Shown: positions 1-7,597, counted from the stretch's first letter. The stretch is DNA of 19,466 nt from JAUYQR01 sp031377265 (GCF_031377265.1 NZ_JANMET010000098.1:1-19466), one strand, 5' to 3'. Translations and numbers: made by a program. Notes: a model not told the origin generated them from the letters alone.

Positions 1-612
1 CAGTTGGATTATCTGCGGTTTCCGCTGGGGCATCTGGCGTCCAAGGCGGAAACCCGGGCATTGGCTGCGAAATATGGCCTGCCGGTGGCGGACAAGCCCG
101 ACAGTCAGGACATCTGCTTTGTGCCGAACGGCAATTACGCCGCCGTGATCGAAAAGCTGCGCCCCGGCTCGGCCGATCCCGGCGAAATCGTCGATCTGCA
201 AGGCCGGGTGCTGGGCCAGCACCGCGGTGTGATCCATTACACCATCGGCCAACGCAAAGGTCTGGGGATCGGCGGGCTGGACGATCCGCTCTATGTGGTC
301 CGGCTTGATCCGCTGCTGCGGCAGGTGATCGTCGGCCCGAAAGAGGCGCTGTCAACCCGCCGGGTGCCCCTGCGCGAGATCAACTGGCTGGGCGATGCGC
401 CGCTGCAGACCCGGGCCGAATGGCATGTGGCGGTCAAGGTCCGCTCCACCCGCCCGCCCCGCCCGGCGGTGATCCGGCCCCTGTCGGCCACCGAGGCGGA
501 GGTCGAATTGATCGAGGCCGAGGATGGGGTTTCGGCCGGGCAGGCCTGCGTCTTTTATGCCCCTGAGGGGGGGCGGATCTTTGGGGGCGGCTGGATCTGG
601 AAGGGCCGTTAG
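1..612 (+). CDS. mnmA: tRNA-specific 2-thiouridylase MnmA, C-terminal part (5' end outside window)
   Basis: MnmA adenylates U34 of Lys, Glu and Gln tRNAs and replaces its 2-oxygen with sulfur, acting in the cytoplasm. The reading frame is open from base 1, so the first codon shown is internal; 203 codons and a TAG stop at 610-612 are visible. The fragment carries the family signature DSQDICFVPNG, in which the cysteine at bases 115-117 matches the second catalytic cysteine of MnmA (established for the family). HYTIGQRKGLGIGG and the C-terminal beta-barrel region ending FGGGWIWKGR follow. The ATP-binding N-terminal half and the first catalytic cysteine lie outside the window. No following gene is close enough to be clearly co-transcribed; a palindrome starts 4 bases after the stop. 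The family call is firm. Confidence 0.95.
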   Translation, partial: QLDYLRFPLGHLASKAETRALAAKYGLPVADKPDSQDICFVPNGNYAAVIEKLRPGSADPGEIVDLQGRVLGQHRGVIHYTIGQRKGLGIGGLDDPLYVVRLDPLLRQVIVGPKEALSTRRVPLREINWLGDAPLQTRAEWHVAVKVRSTRPPRPAVIRPLSATEAEVELIEAEDGVSAGQACVFYAPEGGRIFGGGWIWKGR

Positions 613-615
613 CAT

Positions 616-633
616 TTGTCCACGCGTGGACAA
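616..633. repeat. 18-bp perfect palindrome downstream of mnmA
   Basis: TTGTCCACGCGTGGACAA equals its own reverse complement over all 18 bases. It has no loop and is not followed by a T-tract, so it looks more like a dimeric protein-binding site than an intrinsic terminator. Each arm, TTGTCCACG, differs from the DnaA box TTATCCACA at two positions, so a DnaA-like site is possible but weak. Which protein binds it is unknown. Confidence 0.6.
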
Positions 634-660
634 GTACTGCACTCGTTTGTTTTCAATGGC

Positions 661-690
661 TTGAGTGAACCTGAGTAACACTTTGTTAAC
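661..690 (+). promoter_or_regulatory. Possible promoter with CtrA-like motif upstream of the DUF2059 gene
   Basis: A -35-like TTGAGT at 661-666 is followed after 17 bases by a weak -10-like TGTTAA at 684-689. Overlapping it, GTAA-N7-TTAAC at 675-690 differs at one base from the CtrA consensus TTAA-N7-TTAAC known from alphaproteobacteria. The same bases also form a small inverted repeat, TAACA-ctt-TGTTA, at 676-688. The promoter call is tentative, and the CtrA reading rests on motif similarity only. Confidence 0.3.
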
Positions 691-710
691 GAATGGGCCT
701 TGCCCAAGCT

Positions 711-719
711 GAGAGGGAG
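711..719 (+). promoter_or_regulatory. Ribosome binding site that sets the DUF2059 gene start
   Basis: GAGAGGGAG lies 6 bases before ATG 726. An in-frame ATG at 693 would lie upstream of this site and would add 11 residues in front of a normal signal peptide, so 726 is preferred. Confidence 0.7.
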
Positions 720-725
720 CCTGCC

Positions 726-1199
726 ATGCGTTCAATCCTTCTGGCCAGCGCCATGCTGTGCCTGCCGTTCACCGCCCTTGCCGAAACCCGCGAGGAGCGG
801 ATCGCGGTCGCCGACGAATATGTGTCGCTTGCCTTGCAGGATTTCGACATGGCGGCGCTGATTGCCACGATGTGGGCACCGGTGATCCAGCAGGTCGAAG
901 CCTCGGGTGCGACGGTTTCGCCGGAACAGCTGGAGGCGATCAAGGCGCTGTACATGCAGACGTTCGAAGGCCCGATGACCCAGTTGATGAAGGATCAGGC
1001 ACCGATCATGGCCGATCTGATGACGCTGGGCGAGATCACCGCACTGCGCGATTTCTATGCCACGCCAGAGGGTCGGTCAGTGATGAAGAAGCTGCCGCAA
1101 CTGACGCAGGCGCAACAGCCGGGCGTGATGAAGCTGGTGAACGACCAGATGACCGTGCTGATGCCGAAAGTGCTGGAAATCCTTAACCTCGGGCCGTGA
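726..1199 (+). CDS. Exported DUF2059 domain protein
   Basis: This is a 157-residue protein of unknown function. It begins with a Sec signal peptide, MRSILLASAMLCLPFTALA, with probable cleavage before ETREERI, so the mature protein should be periplasmic. The mature part is helical, and its segments ITALRDFYATPEGRSVMKKLP and MKLVNDQM match the DUF2059 family pattern by eye. The start at 726 is chosen from the Shine-Dalgarno sequence at 711-719 and the signal peptide. The gene converges on lpxB and shares its last 17 bases with the end of that gene on the other strand. It stands alone on this strand, so the context gives no function. Confidence 0.8.
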   Translation: MRSILLASAMLCLPFTALAETREERIAVADEYVSLALQDFDMAALIATMWAPVIQQVEASGATVSPEQLEAIKALYMQTFEGPMTQLMKDQAPIMADLMTLGEITALRDFYATPEGRSVMKKLPQLTQAQQPGVMKLVNDQMTVLMPKVLEILNLGP

Positions 1200-2310
1200 T
1201 CGCGGCCAGAACCGAGCGGGCGGCACGCAGGCCGGGCGCCTCGCCACCCTTGCCCAATCGCGCCATCGTCAGCTGCATCGCTGCCTGTTGCGCGCTGCCA
1301 TCGGCCAGCAAGGCGAGTAGCGCTGGCGCGATCAGGTCGGCGCGGCAGCGGTTGCCGAGAAATTCGGGCACGACGCGGGTGTCGGATACCAGATTGACCA
1401 GCGTCACAGTGTCGATCAGCGCCGCGCGGCGCATCAGCCAGAAGGTGACCGGGTTCATGTCATAGGCAATGACCATCGGGCAGCCGTTGGCGGCGAGTTC
1501 CAGTGACACGGTGCCCGAGGCGGCAATGGCCACATCAGCGGCGGCAAAGGCGGCGCGTTTCAGCACCGAGTCTTCGATAATCTGCGGGATAACCGGCCAG
1601 TCGCGGGACAGATCGCGGACAAGATCAGCCACGCCACGAACGGTTGGCAGCGCGATGCGGACCTGTGGATGCACGGCCTTAACTTGCGCCAGAACCTGGC
1701 CGATCACCGGGGCAAGCCGGGTGACTTCCCCGCGACGCGACCCCGGCAGGGCGAGAATCAGCGGGCCGTCGCCTGCCATCAGCGCCGCCTCAGCAGCTGA
1801 GGCGAGCGGTTCGGCCACCACCGGATGACCGACGAAATCGCAGGTCATGCCGGCGGCTGTCATCAAAGGTGGCTCGAACGGCAAAAGGGCCAGCACATGG
1901 TCAATAACGCGGGCCATCTTTGCCGCGCGACCCGGACGCCATGCCCAGACCGACGGCGCGACGTAGTGGATGGTGCGCAAGTTCGGGCGAGCGGCTTTGA
2001 CGATAGCGGCAACGCGCAGGCAGAAATCGGGGCTGTCGATGGTGATCAGGGCATCGGGTTCTACGGCAAGGGCTGCTGTGGCGGTCTGGGCGATTCGGCG
2101 TTTCAGCGCGACGTATTTCGGCAAGACCTCGATCAGGCCCATGATCGAAAGCTCTTCCATCGGGAACAGGCTGATCAGACCTTGGGCTTGCATCAGCGGG
2201 CCGCCGATGCCGGTGAACTGCACACCGGGGGAGAGGGTCTTCAGCCCTTGCATCAGGGCGGCGCCCAGCCTGTCGCCCGAAGGTTCTCCGGCGATCAGGA
2301 ACAGCTTCAT
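1183..2310 (-). CDS. lpxB: Lipid-A-disaccharide synthase LpxB
   Basis: LpxB is the peripheral-membrane glycosyltransferase that joins 2,3-diacylglucosamine-1-phosphate (lipid X) to its UDP form to make the lipid A disaccharide. The 375-residue protein starts MKLFLIAGEPSGDRLG with the family motif GEPSGD. HYVAPSVWAWRPGR, ALPGSRRGEV, the sugar-nucleotide site ASGTVSLELA and NLVSDTRVVPEFLG follow. The start is the ATG at 2310-2308, which overlaps the lpxI stop as ATGA. A start 15 bases upstream is possible but would add MVARA before the conserved N-terminus. This is the last gene of the minus-strand cluster; I see no hairpin terminator after its TAA at 1183-1185. Confidence 0.97.
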   Translation of the reverse strand: MKLFLIAGEPSGDRLGAALMQGLKTLSPGVQFTGIGGPLMQAQGLISLFPMEELSIMGLIEVLPKYVALKRRIAQTATAALAVEPDALITIDSPDFCLRVAAIVKAARPNLRTIHYVAPSVWAWRPGRAAKMARVIDHVLALLPFEPPLMTAAGMTCDFVGHPVVAEPLASAAEAALMAGDGPLILALPGSRRGEVTRLAPVIGQVLAQVKAVHPQVRIALPTVRGVADLVRDLSRDWPVIPQIIEDSVLKRAAFAAADVAIAASGTVSLELAANGCPMVIAYDMNPVTFWLMRRAALIDTVTLVNLVSDTRVVPEFLGNRCRADLIAPALLALLADGSAQQAAMQLTMARLGKGGEAPGLRAARSVLAAITARG

Positions 2311-3116
2311 GGCGCGCGCGACCACAGGAAAAGGCCGTTCTCGGCGGCAAGGTCGGCCATCGCGGCAGGGTCAAGGCAGATCACGCCGCCCGCAGCCCAG
2401 GTAATGCCGCCAAGACCTGCGGCGGCGACAAGGTGGATGGTATCGGGGCCAAGGGTGGGCAGATCGATGCGCCGGTCCTGCCCCGGCTTTGGTGCCTTGT
2501 AGAACAGACCTTTGCCCTTTGCGGGATCGGGGCGCAAGGTTGCGGGGATGCCTGCCACCGCGCGCAGCATGGCATCGGTGCCGGGCAGCGCCTCGACCCC
2601 AAGGCAAAGGCCCTGTTGCACCACGGCACCCTGCCCCACATCGACCGTGCCAAGGGCGGCCACGATGCTGGCCGCGCGCGTCGCATCACGGGTGTCGGCA
2701 TCCGTGGCGGACCCTGCCAGAAACCCCGGACCGGGGATCAGCGCGGGGGCGATGTCGGCAACCCCGGCGATGGTGAAGCCCTCGTCCTCGAAAATCGCGA
2801 TCACCGCGCGCAGGGTGGCGTCATCGCCCTGCGCCATCGCAGCCATCAGCGCTGGCAGCAGTTCCGCGGTGGCCGGATCGATCAGTGCGGGGTCAAGGCG
2901 CGGGCGTTGGGCAGCACCGGCGAAGGTCACATGGGTGATGTTTTGGTCATGCAGGGCACGCAGGAACGGCACCAGACGTTCCAGCCGAAAGCCCATGTCA
3001 GGGGTCAGCCCGTCGGGGGTAAAGCCGTCAAGGCTGGCGATCAGCGGGCGCGCGGGCATTGCGGCCACCAGGGCTGCGGGCAGGCCGCCCCGCCCGGTGA
3101 TGAGCGCGGTCTTCAC
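2307..3116 (-). CDS. lpxI: UDP-2,3-diacylglucosamine pyrophosphatase LpxI
   Basis: LpxI hydrolyses UDP-2,3-diacylglucosamine to lipid X plus UMP. It is the alphaproteobacterial, sequence-unrelated substitute for LpxH. The 269-residue protein shows the LpxI (formerly DUF1009) signatures: QGLCLGVEALPGTDAML, GLFYKAPKPGQDRRIDLPTL and GPDTI. Asp225 lies in GPDTI and appears to match the catalytically important Asp225 described for the Caulobacter enzyme; this was aligned by eye. The start codon is GTG at 3116-3114, overlapping the lpxA stop as GTGA, and the stop overlaps the lpxB start as ATGA. Its place between lpxA and lpxB fits its step in lipid A synthesis. Confidence 0.94.
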   Translation of the reverse strand: MKTALITGRGGLPAALVAAMPARPLIASLDGFTPDGLTPDMGFRLERLVPFLRALHDQNITHVTFAGAAQRPRLDPALIDPATAELLPALMAAMAQGDDATLRAVIAIFEDEGFTIAGVADIAPALIPGPGFLAGSATDADTRDATRAASIVAALGTVDVGQGAVVQQGLCLGVEALPGTDAMLRAVAGIPATLRPDPAKGKGLFYKAPKPGQDRRIDLPTLGPDTIHLVAAAGLGGITWAAGGVICLDPAAMADLAAENGLFLWSRAP

Positions 3117-3919
3117 TTGGCACCCTTGGGGGTCAGAAAGCTGCGGTCCGAGGCGGAAAGGATGAAATCGGTCATCTCACGCACATGGGCGCTGTCGGTT
3201 TCTTCGGCAAGACGGCGGGCACGGTCCAGAAAGCTGCCCTCGCCCTGCGCCAGCATTTGGTAAGCGGCGCGCAGGGCAGTGATATCGGCGCGTTCGATGC
3301 CACGGCGTTTCAGGCCGACGAGGTTCAGCCCGTCGAGTTCCCCGCGTGGGGCCTGGACGAGGCCGTAGGGGATGACGTCGTTGGTGACCATGGTGATCGC
3401 GCCGATGATAGCGCCCTGGCCGATGCGCACCCATTGGTGTACGCCCGACAGCCCGCCAACGATGACATCATCGCCCAGCTGGCAGTGGCCGGCGATGGCG
3501 ACGTGGTTGACCAGAATCACCCGGTTGCCGATCTGCGCGTCATGGCCGACATGCGCGCCGGTCATGATCAGGCAATCGTCGCCGACGCGGGTGATGCCGC
3601 CGCCGCCTTCGGTGCCGGTGTTGAGCGTGGCCCCCTCGCGGATGCGGCAGCGCTGGCCGATGACGAGGCGGGTGCGTTCACCGGCGAATTTCAGGTCTTG
3701 CGGCACCTCACCGACGGTGGCGAAGGGGAAGATCGTGCTGTCGTCGCCAATATCGGTCCAGCCGGTGACGACGGCGTGGGATTTCACCGTGACGCGGGCG
3801 CCAAGCGTGACTTCGGGGCCGATCAGCGCGAAGGGGCCGATGTTGCAGCCCGCGCCGATACTGGCGCCGGGTTCGACGACGGCGGTAGGGTGGATGGTGG
3901 CGGTGGGGTCGATGGTCAT
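3113..3919 (-). CDS. lpxA: UDP-N-acetylglucosamine O-acyltransferase LpxA
   Basis: LpxA transfers a hydroxyacyl chain from acyl-ACP to the 3-OH of UDP-GlcNAc, the first step of lipid A synthesis. The 268-residue protein is a left-handed beta-helix built of hexapeptide repeats such as IHPTAVVEPGASIGAGCNIG, with a helical C-terminus ending SFLTPKGAK. His126 in GAHVGHDAQIG matches the catalytic His125 of the E. coli enzyme. The start is ATG 3919-3917, overlapping the fabZ stop as ATGA. The frame is open a further 110 codons upstream, but that part is the antisense-like shadow of fabZ. The gene overlaps lpxI by 4 bases. Confidence 0.97.
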   Translation of the reverse strand: MTIDPTATIHPTAVVEPGASIGAGCNIGPFALIGPEVTLGARVTVKSHAVVTGWTDIGDDSTIFPFATVGEVPQDLKFAGERTRLVIGQRCRIREGATLNTGTEGGGGITRVGDDCLIMTGAHVGHDAQIGNRVILVNHVAIAGHCQLGDDVIVGGLSGVHQWVRIGQGAIIGAITMVTNDVIPYGLVQAPRGELDGLNLVGLKRRGIERADITALRAAYQMLAQGEGSFLDRARRLAEETDSAHVREMTDFILSASDRSFLTPKGAK

Positions 3920-4377
3920 GCCTTGGGCACGTCGAACATGGCCATGAAGGTGGCCTCGCAGGCCAGCTCGCCCTCCACCATGGCGCGGCCTTCGAATTTC
4001 CACACCCGGCCGCCGCCCCGCAGGGCGCGGACATGCAGTTCCATCACATCGCCGGGCACCACCTTGCGGCGGAATTTCACGCCGTCGACGCCCATGAAGA
4101 ACACGTTGGCGTTCTTGTCCACCAGATCCATCGACAGGCCGACAAGGATGCCGGAGGTCTGCGCCATCGCCTCGATGATCATCACGCCGGGGAAGATCGG
4201 CATGCCGGGAAAATGGCCCTGAAACTGCGGTTCGTTGAAGGTGACGCATTTGATGCCAACGCAGCTTTCGTTCACAACCACATCACGCACCTTGTCGATC
4301 AACAGGAACGGATAGCGATGCGGAATGATCCGTTGGATCAAATCCAGGTCGGCGGTGGTTCTGCCCGTAGCGTCCAT
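3916..4377 (-). CDS. fabZ: 3-hydroxyacyl-ACP dehydratase FabZ
   Basis: FabZ dehydrates beta-hydroxyacyl-ACP in type II fatty acid synthesis, competing with LpxA for hydroxyacyl-ACP. The 153-residue hotdog-fold protein has PHRYPFLLIDKV and the active-site block FQGHFPGMPIFPGVMIIEAM, with catalytic His55 and Glu69. The ATG at 4377 is preferred because GAAGGG lies 7 bases upstream on the minus strand; an in-frame ATG at 4392 has no clear Shine-Dalgarno sequence. The gene overlaps lpxA by 4 bases. It is separated from ompH by 92 bases that hold no gene; lpxD often sits at this place in related clusters. Confidence 0.96.
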   Translation of the reverse strand: MDATGRTTADLDLIQRIIPHRYPFLLIDKVRDVVVNESCVGIKCVTFNEPQFQGHFPGMPIFPGVMIIEAMAQTSGILVGLSMDLVDKNANVFFMGVDGVKFRRKVVPGDVMELHVRALRGGGRVWKFEGRAMVEGELACEATFMAMFDVPKA

Positions 4378-4469
4378 GGTCAAGCCCTTCATGTCTTGGC
4401 AGTCTGTCGCCGCCCTGTCCCTGAATGTGTAGCTAGCAAGTCAGGCGACGGGTGACAAGTTCAGCCGCA

Positions 4470-5117
4470 TCACGGTTCGGAAGGGATCGGTTCTGATGGG
4501 GCGGGTTCGGGGGTGCCGGGGTCCGGCGCAGGCTTGGGTGGCGGCGCCGGAGGGGCGGAGCCATCGCCAAGGCTGGCGTCGACGCGCGCGATGGCCGCAT
4601 CGGTCACGTCGATTACGGACAGCGACAGGATGATCGCACCCTTGTCCAGAATGGCAACCGCGCCCATTTCGGTCAAAAGCGCACCAAGCGCCGGAACCGC
4701 CGCCTGAAAGAAACGCTGACGGTCCTCGTCACGCTTGCGCCCGATGTCGCGTGATTTGGCATCCTGCGCGGCCCGGATGTTTTCAACCTTGGTATCAAAG
4801 GCGGTGGCCAGCGCGGCAAATTCGGCCGCAGGAAGGGCGGCGCGCTTGGTGGTGAGGTCTTTTTCTTCGGCCTCAAGGGCCTGTTCGATCTTGAGATTCT
4901 CGGCCGCCAAGGCATCGACTGCTGTCTGCTCGCGCTGAAGCGCGGCCTTGCCAAAGACGGAACCGGCAAAGAATCTATCCTGATCCAGCGTCAGCACGAC
5001 GGAGTTCTTCGTTGCGTCCTGAGCCGCGACAGGTGCCGCCACCCAAAGGCAAAGGGCGACAACCAAACCGGCAAGGCGGGCGCTGCGGGACACGACCCTG
5101 CCCCAGCCAGGCATCAT
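4470..5117 (-). CDS. OmpH/Skp-family periplasmic chaperone with proline-rich tail
   Basis: Skp/OmpH proteins hold unfolded outer-membrane proteins in the periplasm on their way to BamA. The 215-residue protein has a signal peptide cleaved near residue 32 (WVAAPVAAQ). It continues with VVLTLDQDRFFAGS, a charged coiled-coil-like region at about 55-140, and a hydrophobic segment AVAILDKGAIILSLSVIDVT typical of the OmpH core. Residues about 187-215 form an unusual Pro/Ala/Glu-rich tail. The start ATG at 5117 overlaps the bamA stop by one base (TGATG), so the two genes are probably translationally coupled. An immediately adjacent second ATG at 5114 is equally possible. Confidence 0.85.
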   Translation of the reverse strand: MMPGWGRVVSRSARLAGLVVALCLWVAAPVAAQDATKNSVVLTLDQDRFFAGSVFGKAALQREQTAVDALAAENLKIEQALEAEEKDLTTKRAALPAAEFAALATAFDTKVENIRAAQDAKSRDIGRKRDEDRQRFFQAAVPALGALLTEMGAVAILDKGAIILSLSVIDVTDAAIARVDASLGDGSAPPAPPPKPAPDPGTPEPAPSEPIPSEP

Positions 5118-7453
5118 CAGAACTTGGTCGAGATCGTCAGATCGAACGATTGTTCCTTGTCCAGCGCCTCTTTCTTCAGCGCATGGCTGAAGTTGAAGCG
5201 CAAGGGTCCGATCGGCGTGTTCCAGAACACCGAAAGACCAATCGATGCGCGCGGTTTGAAGCTGTCATCGACCGTCGCAAGGCCGGCGGTGTTGTCCAGG
5301 CTCCAGACCGAGCCCACGTCGAAGAACGCACCGCCGGTGATGCCGTATTCTTCGGGCAAACCAAGTGGGAAGTCGGCCTCGAACCGGGCAACGGCAAAGG
5401 CATTGCCGCCAAGCGCATCATTATCGGTGCCATCGCGCGGGCCGATGCCGTTGGGTTCAAAGCCGCGGATCTTGCCGTTGCCGAAGAAGCGTTCGGTCAC
5501 GCGGCTGGTATTGCCGCCAAGCGAGCTGATCAGCCCGCCTTCAAAGATGGCGCGCACGGTGACTTCTTCGTTCCAGACCTTGGTCTCGGCCAAGGCCAGC
5601 GCGGTTGTCGAGACGTATTTGGTATCGCCACCCAGGCCCGCGAAATCCTGACCAAAGCGCAGCAGGAGGCCGCCATTCGGATTAAGGCCAGTGATGCGCG
5701 TGTCGTATTCATAGGTATAGCCGATGGACGATGTAACCAGCTTTCCAAGGGCGGATTCACCGATCAGGATCGGTGAGTCGCCGGTGTAATCGGAAATCTC
5801 ATCCTCCGAGAAGCGCAGCCGTACATCGAGCCGGGACTGTTCGCCGACCGGAAAGCCGATGCCGGTGGTAAAGCCGATGTTCTGGGTATTGTAGAGCGCA
5901 CTGTCGCTATCCGAGGTGCGGTAGTACGCGCCCACCGAAAAGCTGAGATCGCGGCCAAGGAAGGCAGGTTCGGTAAAGCTGAAGCTGGAGTTCTGGGTAT
6001 CGGTGCCGGAGCTTACGTTCAGCGACAGGCGCTGACCACGCCCGAGGAAGTTGGATTCGGAAAACCCGATGTTCAGGCCAGCACCGCTGGCGACCGAATA
6101 GGACAAACCAAAGCTGAGCGAGCCGGTGGGCTGTTCTTCGACATCGACATTGACCACCACCTGATCGCCGGCAGACCCCGGTTCGGTGTTGACTTGCGCG
6201 TCGGAAAAAAAGCCAAGCGCGCGGATGCGTTCGGCGGATTGGCGGATTTCACGCGGATTGAAGGGGTCGCCTTCGACGCTGCGGAACTGACGGCGGATCA
6301 CCTGATCCAGCGTTGTGGCATTGCCCTCGATGTCGATCCGCTCCACGAAGATACGCTCGCCGCGCACGATGGCGAATTCGATGTCGAGCGCCTGACCGCG
6401 TTCGTCGCGGGTGACGCGCGGCTCGACCCGAACGAAGTTCAGGCCCTTGCGCAGCGCCAGATTTTCCATCCGGGCGATGTTATTTTCGATCACGGCGGGC
6501 GAATAGGTCTGGCCGGTGCGGATTTTCTGCACGGCCTCGAACTCGGCGGCATCGACGCCTTCCACTTCGGATACGGTGGAGGTCTTGCCGATGGTGAAGG
6601 GCAGGCCTTCACGCACAGTGAAGGTCACGAAGGTGGCGTCGCGTTCACGCGAAACTTCGGCGGTGGCGTCAAGGATCTGGAAATCGACATAGCCGCGCGA
6701 CAGGTAAAAGTCGGTCAGCACCTGTTTGTCGAGATCAAGCCGTTCGGCGATGAAGGTGTCACGCTGGATCAGGTTGCGCAGCAGGCCCGCCTGTTTGGTT
6801 TCCAGCACCTGACGCAGACGGCGGTCGGAAAATGCACGGTTGCCGGAAAAGGCCAGCCGCTCGACCTCGACAACCTTGCCCTCGGCGATCTCGAACACCA
6901 GATCGACGCGGTTTTCGGAGCGGCGGATGATCTTTGGCGTGACCGAGGCGGCGAGGCGGCCAGCGGTGCGATAAGCCTCGGCGATGGCTGCGGCGTCGGA
7001 TTCGGCCAAGCTGGGCGAATAGACGCGGCGCGTTTGCGATTGCACGAGGGTGGCGAGGATTTCATCCTTGAGGCGCTTGTTGCCCTCAAAGCTGATCACG
7101 TTGACGATCGGGTATTCGGTAACGCGGATCAACAGGGTCGAACCCTGGGGAACAAGTTCCACGGTTTCGAACAGTCCGGAGTTGGCAATCCGCTGATACG
7201 CGTCGTTCAAAGCGGCGGCAGATACCTCGGTGCCGCGCTTGATTCCAGCGAAGTTCAGGATGGTTGCGGCGTCGACGCGGGTGTTGCCCTCGATCTTTAC
7301 GTTCGAAAAGCTGAAGCTTTGCGCGAAGGCCGGGCTGAGGAACGGAGCGGAAACCGTTGCGGTGGCGAAGAAAACCGCCGTTGCCATAAGACGCACCCGG
7401 TTTTTGGCTGTGATCGACCGTGTGCTGGCCGTGCCAAATGTGTTGCGCATCAT
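5117..7453 (-). CDS. bamA: Outer membrane protein assembly factor BamA
   Basis: BamA is the Omp85 barrel that folds and inserts outer-membrane proteins. The 778-residue precursor has a signal peptide ending near residue 44 (SPAFAQ). Five POTRA domains follow at about 47-440; VKIEGNTRVD begins the first and VERIDIEGNA the fifth. A 16-strand barrel covers about 445-778. The loop-6 signature (V/I)RGF is present as IRGF at 662-665, and the protein ends in the barrel C-terminus DLTISTKF with terminal Phe. The length is normal for the family. The gene is followed by ompH with a one-base overlap. It is preceded by a 157-base gap with structured DNA and a possible own promoter. Two adjacent ATGs (7453 and 7450) cannot be told apart. 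Confidence 0.97.
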   Translation of the reverse strand: MMRNTFGTASTRSITAKNRVRLMATAVFFATATVSAPFLSPAFAQSFSFSNVKIEGNTRVDAATILNFAGIKRGTEVSAAALNDAYQRIANSGLFETVELVPQGSTLLIRVTEYPIVNVISFEGNKRLKDEILATLVQSQTRRVYSPSLAESDAAAIAEAYRTAGRLAASVTPKIIRRSENRVDLVFEIAEGKVVEVERLAFSGNRAFSDRRLRQVLETKQAGLLRNLIQRDTFIAERLDLDKQVLTDFYLSRGYVDFQILDATAEVSRERDATFVTFTVREGLPFTIGKTSTVSEVEGVDAAEFEAVQKIRTGQTYSPAVIENNIARMENLALRKGLNFVRVEPRVTRDERGQALDIEFAIVRGERIFVERIDIEGNATTLDQVIRRQFRSVEGDPFNPREIRQSAERIRALGFFSDAQVNTEPGSAGDQVVVNVDVEEQPTGSLSFGLSYSVASGAGLNIGFSESNFLGRGQRLSLNVSSGTDTQNSSFSFTEPAFLGRDLSFSVGAYYRTSDSDSALYNTQNIGFTTGIGFPVGEQSRLDVRLRFSEDEISDYTGDSPILIGESALGKLVTSSIGYTYEYDTRITGLNPNGGLLLRFGQDFAGLGGDTKYVSTTALALAETKVWNEEVTVRAIFEGGLISSLGGNTSRVTERFFGNGKIRGFEPNGIGPRDGTDNDALGGNAFAVARFEADFPLGLPEEYGITGGAFFDVGSVWSLDNTAGLATVDDSFKPRASIGLSVFWNTPIGPLRFNFSHALKKEALDKEQSFDLTISTKF

Positions 7454-7483
7454 GAGTCCCCGTCGTTCTGCTTTGCTTTCGTT

Positions 7484-7512
7484 TGACTAGCGGGAAAGCA
7501 GAGCGTTGTCAA
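7484..7512 (-). promoter_or_regulatory. Possible promoter of bamA-ompH
   Basis: On the minus strand a perfect -35 hexamer TTGACA (7512-7507) is followed after 17 bases by TAGTCA (7489-7484), a poor -10. It lies 30-60 bases before the bamA start and could let bamA be expressed apart from the upstream genes. Tentative because of the weak -10. Confidence 0.3.
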
Positions 7513-7526
7513 AAGCCTGCGGTCGT

Positions 7527-7535
7527 TGTGGATAA
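7527..7535 (-). other. Consensus DnaA box in the rseP-bamA gap
   Basis: TGTGGATAA on the plus strand is TTATCCACA on the minus strand, an exact match to the DnaA box. It lies between the bamA promoter candidate and two hairpins. A single 9-mer can occur by chance, so function is uncertain. Confidence 0.45.
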
Positions 7536-7539
7536 CTTT

Positions 7540-7556
7540 CCCACATGTTGTGTGGG
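7540..7556. repeat. Small hairpin in the rseP-bamA gap
   Basis: CCCACA-tgttg-TGTGGG makes a 6-bp perfect stem with a 5-base loop. It sits 1-2 bases from the larger hairpin at 7558-7597. No T-run follows on either strand. Confidence 0.5.
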
Positions 7557-7557
7557 C

Positions 7558-7597
7558 CGGCGAAAATCAGCAGGTATGGGATTGCTGACTTTCGCCG
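7558..7597 (-). terminator. Strong 15-bp hairpin downstream of rseP (terminator or attenuator candidate)
   Basis: The arms at 7558-7572 and 7583-7597 pair around a 10-base loop. On the plus strand there is one A/C mismatch, but in the minus-strand transcript that position is a G-U pair, so all 15 positions pair. It starts 14 bases after the rseP stop. There is no T-tract after it, so it is not a textbook intrinsic terminator; it may instead pause polymerase or protect RNA ends at the rseP/bamA boundary. Confidence 0.45.

Noticed and set aside
6194..7486. 430-codon plus-strand open frame opposite bamA
   Set aside because: It is the mirror of a well-supported bamA sequence, with biased composition and no ribosome site or family motif.
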